This document shows positions 35,952 through 43,167 of a stretch of 64,000 bases of DNA, piece after piece. The translations under genes were made by a program, and so were the position numbers. Source of the DNA: Thalassospira sp. MCCC 1A01148 (GTDB lineage Bacteria; Pseudomonadota; Alphaproteobacteria; Rhodospirillales; Thalassospiraceae). Where the stretch lies: NCBI RefSeq assembly GCF_001613795.1, contig NZ_LPVZ01000012.1, positions 434,001 to 498,000 of the forward strand, in the 5' to 3' direction. Under the pieces are notes generated by a model. It made no database searches and was not told the origin of the DNA. It saw nothing but the letters and a program-made list of their open reading frames with translations. The stretch's first letter is position 1. Each line of letters begins with the position of its first letter.

Positions 35952-36440
35952 TTAGTTGCCAGCAACATCACGGATAACATCAAGGATAATATCCGTACCC
36001 CTTTCAATCAGGACCACATCATTGCCTACAATTTGGCGGATCGCGCCATCACTGCGTTTCGGCAGTTTTGCAACCACATTGCCTGGCAAGTCACGCTTGG
36101 CGATACCAGGTGGCAACGTACCCCCACGCTCAAGTTTCATGGCTATTCCTGGCGGCAAACCCTTGTTTCCTTTGCCCTTGCCGCCCTTATCCTTCTTGCC
36201 GTTTTGCCCGCCGGACTTTTCGGTATCATCTTCTGTTACGATATCTGCAACATCCAGAACGTCACGAATGATACGTCTTTCTTCGTCGCTGAAAATACCG
36301 CCGGCTTGCGCAAGTTCGATCGAAGCATGTGTGTGAGTATGATCTGCAGGATGAGTCATCCCTGGCAGTGCAAATGTAATGCTGCCTCCCACAAACAAGA
36401 GACCCGTTGCAATTGATTTAAACCGTCTAGTGAATGGCAT
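35952..36440 (-). CDS. CigR-like exported protein
   Basis: 162 residues from ATG 36440 (AGAGG five bases upstream). It has a signal peptide (RRFKSIATGLLFVGGSITFALPG), a basic Lys/Gly-rich linker (GGQNGKKDKGGKGKGNKG) and a repeated motif LPPGIAMKLERGGTLPPGIAKRDLPG followed by IRQIVGNDVVLIERGTDIILDVIRD. The LPPGIAK repeats and the terminal DVVLIE..TDIILDVI segment are characteristic of proteins annotated as CigR, an anti-virulence factor in Salmonella (family knowledge). Its role here is unknown. Probably periplasmic. Confidence 0.8.
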   Translation of the reverse strand: MPFTRRFKSIATGLLFVGGSITFALPGMTHPADHTHTHASIELAQAGGIFSDEERRIIRDVLDVADIVTEDDTEKSGGQNGKKDKGGKGKGNKGLPPGIAMKLERGGTLPPGIAKRDLPGNVVAKLPKRSDGAIRQIVGNDVVLIERGTDIILDVIRDVAGN

Positions 36441-36795
36441 TCTGGCCTCTTTCATCGTGATACATGCTGTGATTGATGTAGGCGCATGTCAGCAAAATTA
36501 CGACACCCCCATCTACGATAACGTCTGAGAAACAACATTTCTGTCATTCCGGCGCAAAATATTTCAGGAACGGTCGCTCCAAGCTGGGATTTTGACGGAA
36601 GCGCACTATTACTTATCCTTTCGAGCAGGGGCTTAATATTTCACACGATGATGAATATGCGCCTCGGGCACATTTGTTCTGTTTCAAACCATTATAGTGT
36701 TTTCAGGATGTGTTTATTGTGTGATATACATCACATTAACTTCGCGAGTGCGCATCGACAATCAGTATTATTACAACAAAGAAATCTAATGCTTC
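36441..36795. other. Divergent intergenic region between the CigR-like gene and olsB
   Basis: AT-rich, about 350 bases, no credible gene. The clear feature is the CRP-type palindrome at 36720-36735. Confidence 0.5.
36720..36735 (+). promoter_or_regulatory. Perfect CRP-type palindrome upstream of olsB
   Basis: TGTGATATACATCACA has the exact half sites TGTGA and TCACA with six bases between, the consensus for CRP in enterobacteria. It ends 60 bases before the olsB start codon, placing it at or just upstream of the likely promoter. Which CRP/FNR-family protein reads it is unknown. Confidence 0.6.
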
Positions 36796-37575
36796 ATGGC
36801 TTCTGGTAGATTTTCGGTTCACCTTGCTAGATCAAAAAAGGATCTCGCAGCGGCGCAGGCTCTGCGTTTTGAGGTTTTCTTTGATGAGTTCAAGGCAAAA
36901 GCCCTTACCGACCAACATTCGGCCGGCCTCGATAGCGACAAGTTCGATGACTTTTGCGAGCACCTGCTTGTCGTAGACAATGAGCAGGACAAAAAAGTCA
37001 TCGCAACAACACGCCTATTGTTGTCTTCACAAAAACCGGCGGATTTGCCCTATATCGCACAGGAAGAGTTCTCTATTCCCCTGCTCGATGCCGTACAAGA
37101 CAACTGTATGGAAGTCGGTCGGTCCTGCGTTCACAGGGATTATCGGGATAGCAAAGCCATTCAGTTCTTGTGGCGCGGCATCACCAAGCTGATCTTTGAC
37201 AACGATATTCGATATCTTTTTGGCTGCGCCAGTTTTCATTCAACTGACATCGACGAAATTGCATATGAGCTGGCCTACTTGCACCACTATCACACGGATC
37301 CGGCTGCCCATGTGGCACGCGCACTCGATTATCAATCGATGGACCGTATGCCAAAGGGTGAAATAGACCCTGACAAGGCCACTGCCTTATTGCCACCATT
37401 GATCAAGGCTTACTTGTCATTGGGTGGCGTCGTCGGAAACGGTGTCGCGCTTGATCCTGATTTCAAGACACTTGATATCCTGATCACGGTCGATGTATCC
37501 AAAGTGCCAGACCAATATCACCGGTTTTACAGAAAACAGGCGGATCGCCTAAGTTTTGATCCGCTGTTCATCTGA
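36796..37575 (+). CDS. olsB: L-ornithine N-alpha-acyltransferase (ornithine lipid synthesis, step 1)
   Basis: 259 residues of a GNAT-type fold. It transfers a 3-hydroxyacyl chain from acyl carrier protein to ornithine, forming lyso-ornithine lipid. Family segments: AAQALRFEVFFDEFKAKA, FDDFCEHLLVVD, CMEVGRSCVHRDYRDSKAIQFLWRGI, YLFGCASF, and LLPPLIKAYLSLGGVVGNGVALDPDFKTLDILITVDV, which align with rhizobial OlsB as I recall it. The same fold occurs in acyl-homoserine-lactone synthases, but the C-terminal PPLIKAY segment favours OlsB. olsA follows after 102 bases. The ribosome site is weak. Confidence 0.88.
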   Translation: MASGRFSVHLARSKKDLAAAQALRFEVFFDEFKAKALTDQHSAGLDSDKFDDFCEHLLVVDNEQDKKVIATTRLLLSSQKPADLPYIAQEEFSIPLLDAVQDNCMEVGRSCVHRDYRDSKAIQFLWRGITKLIFDNDIRYLFGCASFHSTDIDEIAYELAYLHHYHTDPAAHVARALDYQSMDRMPKGEIDPDKATALLPPLIKAYLSLGGVVGNGVALDPDFKTLDILITVDVSKVPDQYHRFYRKQADRLSFDPLFI

Positions 37576-37677
37576 GTCCCACAACGACGTTGATGGCATT
37601 ACTGACATCCGCCTATTTGGCCTTTGGAAAGATAACGACAATGTCACGCTGACATTCACCAAGGATTTCTAAGCGTT

Positions 37678-38499
37678 TTGGATCAGACGGTTAAGACAGA
37701 GACGACAGCACCCATCACACCTGCACAACACATCAAAGCAGGGATCAAATTCACCATTCTGATGGTCTGGTTGATTGTGATGCTAATCCCCTTCCTGATC
37801 TTGGAGGGACTGAAAGCAAGAGCCAGTGCGAAAATCGTTCGCTTCTGGCATATTGGTGCGCGCAAGATTACCGGCATTAAAGTCGAACAGATCGGTTTCC
37901 CAAGCGATACCTTGCCGCTTCTTATGCTTGGGAACCATACGTCTTATCTTGATATCCCGGTGATCAATTCACTGTTTACCGTGAACTTTATCGCCAAATC
38001 CGAAGTTCGTAGCTGGCCGGGCATCGGGTTTCTGGCGCGCTGTTGTCAGACCATTTTCGTCGAACGCCGTGCGATCAAATCACACGAACAGATCAAGGTT
38101 CTGCGTCAGAAAATCCTGCCGGACCGCCGACTGGTCCTGTTTGCGGAAGGCACTAGCACCGATGGCAGTGTCGTACTGCCATTCAAATCGTCACTGATGG
38201 AATTTGTCTTTGATCAAAAGATCGCTGAGGTGTGCCATGTTCAACCGGTTACAGTGATCTGCCTGAAAGAAACCTCCGACAGCACATCACCAGAACCAGA
38301 ACATGTCCTGTACCCGTGGTTTGATGATACCACGCTTGCATTTCACTTCTGGCGTTTTCTGGCAACCAAGGGCTGTATGGTCAAAGTTCACTTTAGCCCA
38401 AGCCGCCCTGTTTCCGACTTTGCCAACCGCAAGGAACTGACCCAATGGGCCCATGCGGGTGTCCAACAAGGCTATGCAACCATCCTGAAAAACTCTTAA
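37678..38499 (+). CDS. olsA: Lyso-ornithine lipid O-acyltransferase / PlsC-like acyltransferase
   Basis: 273 residues. It adds the second acyl chain to lyso-ornithine lipid. An N-terminal membrane segment (FTILMVWLIVMLIPFLILEGL) precedes the PlsC domain, with the catalytic motif NHTSYLD (H-x4-D) at about 85-91, the FVERR block, and FAEGTSTDG as the substrate-binding motif. Assignment to OlsA rests on its position directly after olsB; phosphatidic-acid synthesis is the alternative. The only start in frame after the stop at 37670 is TTG 37678, with AGGA rather far upstream. Confidence 0.82.
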   Translation: MDQTVKTETTAPITPAQHIKAGIKFTILMVWLIVMLIPFLILEGLKARASAKIVRFWHIGARKITGIKVEQIGFPSDTLPLLMLGNHTSYLDIPVINSLFTVNFIAKSEVRSWPGIGFLARCCQTIFVERRAIKSHEQIKVLRQKILPDRRLVLFAEGTSTDGSVVLPFKSSLMEFVFDQKIAEVCHVQPVTVICLKETSDSTSPEPEHVLYPWFDDTTLAFHFWRFLATKGCMVKVHFSPSRPVSDFANRKELTQWAHAGVQQGYATILKNS

Positions 38500-38506
38500 G
38501 CCTGCC

Positions 38507-39367
38507 TTACGCCTTTCGCGCGCGAGCATGCGCCCAGTTTTCCTTGATCTGATACCACTTCTTTTCGCCAACCATCTTGCCAAGGTACTGATCAATCACC
38601 TTAAGCTTGATGATGCTTGCAAGCCCGGCCAGACGCGCGGGCCAGGTTTCAGGCATCGCGCGCAAGGTCAGGCTGATGCCGGCTGTGCTATATTCAATGA
38701 AATGCCACCAACGGCTTGGAATGAAGATAGTATCGCCAGGTTTAAGAATGCACTCGTATCCCTGAATCTCTCTGAGCTTCGGATAACGTTCAAGATCCGG
38801 GTCGCGGAAGTCCACATTGCATGAAACAGTCAGCGGATGCCGGTAAAGCTTTTTGCTGTCTTCGCTGCCATACAGAATCACACGCTTGGTGCCAGTCATC
38901 TGGGTCAGGAAAACGTGGCTATGATCAAGATCATAGTGAATATCGACATAGGCATCCTGACCGCCCACAAACAGAAACGGATGGTTTTTCAGGAAAGGAA
39001 CACCAAGGTCGGGATAAGAGAAATCGTCGCGCAGTTGCGGCATGTATTTAAATACATTGAACAAAAACATGCGAAGCGGCGTCGGCCCCGCCTGAATCAG
39101 GTCCAGATACTCGCCAAACGGCATGCTCTGGGTTGAGTCCAGATAGTCGTTATCGGAGTTCGCAAAGGCCTCACTGTAAAGCGGCACTTCAACCTGACCA
39201 CACCCCTGTTTCAGATACTCGTAGGTCCACTTCTCCAACGCAGGCCAGTTCTGTGCGAAACTGCGCATAATGACGGGACGCCGGGGCTTCAGGTAGTTTT
39301 GAATGAAATCTTCCCGGCTGAGTACGTCGTGACGATCAATGCTCAAGTATGGCAACTGGTTGGTCAT
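38507..39367 (-). CDS. Cupin-8/JmjC-like oxygenase
   Basis: 286 residues. The fold is the JmjC-like cupin of 2-oxoglutarate/iron dioxygenases: N-terminal FIQNYLKPRRPVIMRSFAQNWPALEKW, iron-binding HYDLDHSHVFLTQMTGTKRVILYG (His-x-Asp), and GDTIFIPSRWWHFIEY with the distal His. Such enzymes hydroxylate proteins or small molecules; the substrate is unknown. Its stop is 7 bases from the convergent olsA stop, without a visible terminator between. No membrane segment. Confidence 0.85.
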   Translation of the reverse strand: MTNQLPYLSIDRHDVLSREDFIQNYLKPRRPVIMRSFAQNWPALEKWTYEYLKQGCGQVEVPLYSEAFANSDNDYLDSTQSMPFGEYLDLIQAGPTPLRMFLFNVFKYMPQLRDDFSYPDLGVPFLKNHPFLFVGGQDAYVDIHYDLDHSHVFLTQMTGTKRVILYGSEDSKKLYRHPLTVSCNVDFRDPDLERYPKLREIQGYECILKPGDTIFIPSRWWHFIEYSTAGISLTLRAMPETWPARLAGLASIIKLKVIDQYLGKMVGEKKWYQIKENWAHARARKA

Positions 39368-39987
39368 TCGGGACCCGTTCTCTTGTTTTTTGGTGCCTGC
39401 TTCTTTGGCGTAAGAACACCATTTATTCTTCGTTCAGGTGCATTCTTTCGATCACACGATCGATGAAACAAAGCAGTTTCTGCACCCGGGCCACATGGGC
39501 TTGCCAAGGAACGGGCAAAACAGCCGGGTTTCAATTGAAATATGCTCTGCCTGATGCAACTGACCAAATCTCAGATAGAGCATATGCCGTTCACGAAATC
39601 AAGCGGCCAAAACCTGCCATAAATCGCATTAAACGCCTGTAATAATTATGGTCTTAATCAAACAAGAAACAGACCACATCCGAAGCAATACTGCATGGCT
39701 TCACATGACGATAAACATCAATCAAGGACACCCCGCATTTCCGTCGCGGCCCCCTTAACGCAATCCCAATTCAGATCAGTTGTCTTTATTTGTGATGATA
39801 TCACTGATCCTTAAACAGTAAGGCCCATCTGAAATATCGGTATGACCTGCAGGACTTGTCGCCTTTCGCTTTTTGTAACGGCGGCATTGAAAACTCCTCC
39901 GGCGTCGGAAAGTCAGCAACGAAGCGCGTCCAGTACCGCTTCAGCCTGCATATCTGCAGAGGCATTCCTGCGCTGAGACCCAAACGA
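39368..39987. other. Non-coding stretch between the cupin gene and tRNA-Ser
   Basis: About 620 bases. Short frames are present on both strands but have no ribosome sites and no recognisable family. A near-palindrome GTGAT-GAT-ATCAC lies at 39792-39804. I see no integrase remnant or repeated tRNA 3' end. Confidence 0.5.
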
Positions 39988-40016
39988 AAAAAGCACCCCG
40001 TCTTGGGGTGCTTTTT
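39988..40016 (-). terminator. Terminator of the tRNA-Ser transcript
   Basis: A 12-bp stem AAAAAGCACCCC/GGGGTGCTTTTT with a 5-base loop starts 4 bases after the CCA end of the tRNA, read on the minus strand, and ends in five Ts. Confidence 0.9.
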
Positions 40017-40019
40017 CAC

Positions 40020-40112
40020 TGGCGGGCAAGGAGGGATTCGAACCCTCGATAGGGCTTGTCACCCTATACTCCCTTAGCAGGGGAGCGCCTTCAGCCACTC
40101 GGCCACTTGCCC
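40020..40112 (-). tRNA. tRNA-Ser (anticodon GCT)
   Basis: 93 bases including an encoded CCA. The acceptor stem pairs GGGCAAG with CTTGCCC, the D arm reads GGCCGAGTGGC, the anticodon GCT is at 40076-40078, a long variable arm (tRNA-Ser type) follows, and the T arm carries GGTTCGAATCC. It decodes AGC/AGU codons. A terminator follows directly, so it is transcribed alone. Confidence 0.97.
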
Positions 40113-40394
40113 TCTATGTCCTTGGTGTTCCGTGCGGAACGACGCCTTTCTTAAACATCGCCATGGCCCGTGTCAATGCCCGAAACCGGCGTTAAGGACG
40201 TTTTCTTTTTAACAGTCCTGCCAAATAAAACCAGCAGCTTTTTGCCTGCTTTGCTCATCACGTTTCACGGTTGATGGCAAAAAGAGTCTTCAAACCATCA
40301 CACAGCTGTAATCAACTGGAAAAAAACAGATGTCATAAAGCCATGGTCGATTGGTTTTTCACCGTCATGTGACGTAAATGCTGGTTGGAGAAAG

Positions 40395-40616
40395 ATGCGT
40401 ACGATCTATCAAAGCACCGACGATTTCGGTCACACCCTTCGTGCCCTGAAAATGACAAAGGAAGGTCACAACGATCCGGTTTACATGGGGCTTGTCATTC
40501 AGGACCGCGAAGTTCTGTTCCGCACCCGTGAAAACAGTTCGCGCGATTTCGTTTTGCAGAAGATCAAGGATTTTGTCGCTGGTAACGCGGCAACACTGGT
40601 ATCCCAACCGGCCTGA
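40395..40616 (+). CDS. Small hypothetical protein
   Basis: 73 residues, starting MRTIYQSTDDFGHTLRALKMTKEGHNDPVYMGLVIQDREVLFRTRENSS. GGAGAAA just before the ATG and a perfect terminator overlapping the stop codon show a real, self-contained gene. It is soluble and mixed alpha/beta; I recognise no family. Confidence 0.75.
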   Translation: MRTIYQSTDDFGHTLRALKMTKEGHNDPVYMGLVIQDREVLFRTRENSSRDFVLQKIKDFVAGNAATLVSQPA

Positions 40617-40629
40617 TGGCCGGTTTTTT
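40606..40629 (+). terminator. Rho-independent terminator of the small hypothetical gene
   Basis: An 8-bp stem AACCGGCC/GGCCGGTT with loop TGAT, then Ts. The stop codon TGA is inside the loop. Confidence 0.9.
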
Positions 40630-40767
40630 ATTACCAAAACACCCCCTTGCCTTCCCGGAGCCCCGTATCCGCAGGAAAGCAACGTGACGATTTCAGTCGC
40701 GCCGGGGCGACACTCCCCGTTCGCCCTGCAACTTCACCGCCGGTCACTCCGACCGGCGGTTTCTTTT
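40630..40767 (+). ncRNA. Possible small RNA or 3' transcript with its own terminator
   Basis: Between one plus-strand terminator (40606-40629) and a second one (40736-40767) there are about 105 bases without an open frame that starts credibly. They contain a further hairpin, GGGCGA (40705-40710) with TCGCCC (40721-40726). A second plus-strand terminator with no gene before it suggests a short RNA, or a safeguard against read-through into the convergent MFS gene. Confidence 0.3.
40736..40767 (+). terminator. Second plus-strand terminator, before the convergent MFS gene
   Basis: A perfect 10-bp stem ACCGCCGGTC/GACCGGCGGT with a 5-base loop is followed by TTCTTTT on the plus strand. On the minus strand there is no T-run after the stem. 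Confidence 0.75.
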
Positions 40768-40771
40768 GCTT

Positions 40772-41950
40772 TCAGGCCTGCGAAGTCGCTTGCCTTGCGA
40801 CATATCCCCGCCACATCAAAAGCAACGCAACGATCAGCACCGGAAGAACCCCGTAATTCACCGGAACCCACCCTGCGCCAGCGATCAATACACCACTCGC
40901 AATCGACGCCAATGTTGCCGTGACGCTGTTGCCAAGCTCCATAAGACTTTGCGCATGCCCCCGTTCAGAGGCGTCATGCCCCTCGCCCAACAATGTTGTT
41001 CCGGCCAGCAGCATCATGTTCCAGCCAAACCCGAGCAGGAATGAACTGACCAGAAAGGCGGAAACTGAAATCCCCGATACCGCAACCGCGACGCTTGCCA
41101 CCAGAACCAGGGCACCAACGGATGCCACCCGGCGCGGACCAATCCGGTCAATCATTGGCCCGGCAACAAAGGCAGGCAAAAACATGCCGATCAGGTGCCA
41201 GCGGATAACACTGGCCGAAACATCCACGTCATAGCCGCAATATTTCATCGCAAGCGGTGTCGCCGTCATGACCAGAACCATAATGCCCTGCCCGGCGGCA
41301 CTGATGGCAACCGCCCCGCGGATCACAGGTCGACGCAGCAGTTGCGCCATCACCGCCCGGCTCGACCCGGTGCGTTCGGGAATGCCACCATCGGGCAACA
41401 TCGTCATAAGGATCGCGCCAATCGCCGCCAAACCGGCCAGTGCCACATAGGCCCCAGAAAATGGAACCGGCAGCATATCGCGACTGCCAGCGGCGACTTC
41501 CGGGGCCACCAGTGCCGCCAGCACACCCCCGCCAACCACGAGTGCCGCTGCACGCCCCTTTTGCCCGGGATCGACGGTTTCCAGTGCAGCGTAGCGGTAA
41601 TACATGGCGGATGCCTGATAGGTGCCAATCAGTGCTGGTGCGAGCGCGACGATCCAGAACGCCCCAATATAAATCCCGTAGGCAACCAGCAGGCCACCAA
41701 AAACACCAAACAGAGCCCCAACAGAAAGCCCGACGCGCCGCCCATGCCGTTGCATCAACATGGCAAGCGGATGCACGGAAACCAGATTACCGATCATGAG
41801 AACACCAAGCGGCAAGGTCGCCAGCGCAGGCACCGGTGCAAGCGAGACACCGATAATCGATGTCAACGTGATCCCGATCAACGAACAGGACCAATAAAGC
41901 GCCTGAGCGATAAAAAGCAGACGCAGTGAACCATTGGCTAGCAACAACAT
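40772..41950 (-). CDS. MFS transporter
   Basis: 392 residues, about twelve membrane segments. It belongs to the same subfamily as the carrier at 2613-3800 (shared MTATPLA, YRYAALE and WHLIGMF patterns). The loop motif is QRHGRRVGLSVGALFG. GGGGAG precedes the start. It lies 50 bases after the stop of the GlxA regulator on the same strand, so the pair is probably an operon and the carrier's substrate may be the regulator's effector. Confidence 0.87.
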   Translation of the reverse strand: MLLLANGSLRLLFIAQALYWSCSLIGITLTSIIGVSLAPVPALATLPLGVLMIGNLVSVHPLAMLMQRHGRRVGLSVGALFGVFGGLLVAYGIYIGAFWIVALAPALIGTYQASAMYYRYAALETVDPGQKGRAAALVVGGGVLAALVAPEVAAGSRDMLPVPFSGAYVALAGLAAIGAILMTMLPDGGIPERTGSSRAVMAQLLRRPVIRGAVAISAAGQGIMVLVMTATPLAMKYCGYDVDVSASVIRWHLIGMFLPAFVAGPMIDRIGPRRVASVGALVLVASVAVAVSGISVSAFLVSSFLLGFGWNMMLLAGTTLLGEGHDASERGHAQSLMELGNSVTATLASIASGVLIAGAGWVPVNYGVLPVLIVALLLMWRGYVARQATSQA

Positions 41951-42000
41951 GTTCCCAACTCCCCAAAAGATAGACTGTTATGAAGACCGTCAGGCCACGG

Positions 42001-43032
42001 TCAGATGGCAGCCGCTAATGACTTGCGGGCAAAGCGTTCCGCGTATTCCTGCGGACTGACAGAAAGATGGCGCTGAAATGCCCGACGTAACGTTTCCGGA
42101 TGCCTAAAACCACAAAGCTTTGCGACCTGCCCAATCGTAATGGCTTCGTCCTGGAGCAATGCGCGGGCAGCTTCGACGCGTACGCGTTCGACATAGCGGG
42201 CCGGGCTCATTCCCAGATCACGGGTAAAAACACGTGAAAAAGTCCGTGGGGTCATTCCGGCACGTTCAGCCATCGTTTCAAGCGACAAATCATTGGCAAT
42301 ATTGCCCGGCAACCATTCAAGCAGGCCGGCCAGTCGGGCCGTCGTGCCAGCTTCCGGGATCAGATAGGCACTGAACTGCGCCTGCCCGCCCGGCCGTTTG
42401 AGGAACATCACAAGCCGACGCGCCACAGCCAAGGCAAGGCTCCTGCCAAAATCGGCCTCAACAATTGCCAGCGCCAGATCAATGCCTGCTGTTACACCGG
42501 CGGATGTAAAGACATGCGGATCGCCATCCAGTCCAGCCGGGTCATAGCTGTGCAGCCGATCTCCCATCATCTGAATGGCCGGGTATTCACGCGCCATCTG
42601 GTCACATCGCGACCAGTGGGTGGTTGCCATTTTGCCATCAAGCACACCAGCCTCTGCCAAAACAATTGCGCCTGAACAAATAGAGCCCAGTCGCGGCACG
42701 GACATACTGGCAATGCGCACCCATTCGATAATGGCCGCATTGTCGCGCAAAGACCAAACACCGGCACCACCAGGCACGAACAAGGTATCAATCTTGCTCA
42801 GGTCAAGATCACGCCACCCGATATCAGAATGTATTCGCACACCGCAGGATGTCCGAATGGGGCCGCTTGTTTCAGCAACAACAACGTTTTCGTATCCCTG
42901 AGGTCGCCCCAGACCAACCAGCTCGTCATTGGCCGACCCAAAGACCTGCAAGGGTCCAATGACGTCCAGGCTCATGACATCGTCAAAGGCAAAGCAGGCG
43001 ATAGTTCTGACGGTGTTGGTTGGGTTAGACAT
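42001..43032 (-). CDS. GlxA family regulator (DJ-1/PfpI domain plus AraC helix-turn-helix)
   Basis: 343 residues. The N-terminal DJ-1/PfpI-like domain (about 10-195) has the conserved elbow GSICSGAIVLAEAGVLDGKMATTHW, and the C-terminal AraC domain (about 230-335) reads SLETMAERAGMTPRTFSRVFTRDLGMSPARYVERVRVEAARALL and IGQVAKLCGFRHPETLRRAFQRHLSVSPQEY. Such regulators include GbdR and ArgR of pseudomonads, which sense betaines or arginine. GAAGGAGAT gives a strong ribosome site. Probably co-transcribed with the MFS gene. Confidence 0.93.
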   Translation of the reverse strand: MSNPTNTVRTIACFAFDDVMSLDVIGPLQVFGSANDELVGLGRPQGYENVVVAETSGPIRTSCGVRIHSDIGWRDLDLSKIDTLFVPGGAGVWSLRDNAAIIEWVRIASMSVPRLGSICSGAIVLAEAGVLDGKMATTHWSRCDQMAREYPAIQMMGDRLHSYDPAGLDGDPHVFTSAGVTAGIDLALAIVEADFGRSLALAVARRLVMFLKRPGGQAQFSAYLIPEAGTTARLAGLLEWLPGNIANDLSLETMAERAGMTPRTFSRVFTRDLGMSPARYVERVRVEAARALLQDEAITIGQVAKLCGFRHPETLRRAFQRHLSVSPQEYAERFARKSLAAAI

Positions 43033-43091
43033 CGCGGTATCTCCTTCTCACAGATACAGGATGCCGGATTTGGAAATTGGCAACAATGACA

Positions 43092-43132
43092 AACACCCCA
43101 CGAATTTCGCCAAATGGCTCTCGCGGGGTGTT
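43092..43132 (-). terminator. Weak terminator hairpin after the orphan helical protein gene
   Basis: An 8-bp stem AACACCCC/GGGGTGTT with a 25-base loop, followed by TTTG on the minus strand, 36 bases beyond the stop at 43168. Confidence 0.5.
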
Positions 43133-43167
43133 CAAATCATTTGTCGTCAAAGAAGCAGGTGTTTGGT

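Noticed and set aside
36796-37575. Acyl-homoserine-lactone synthase
   Set aside because: The fold is related, but the C-terminal PPLIKAY segment, the EVGRSCV block and the neighbouring PlsC-like gene point to OlsB; no LuxR-type regulator is adjacent.
39801-40019. Integrase or glycosylase remnant next to tRNA-Ser
   Set aside because: A short minus-strand frame (…RFVADFPTPEEF…) vaguely recalls DNA glycosylases, but it overlaps the tRNA terminator, has no ribosome site, and no repeated tRNA 3' end is present.
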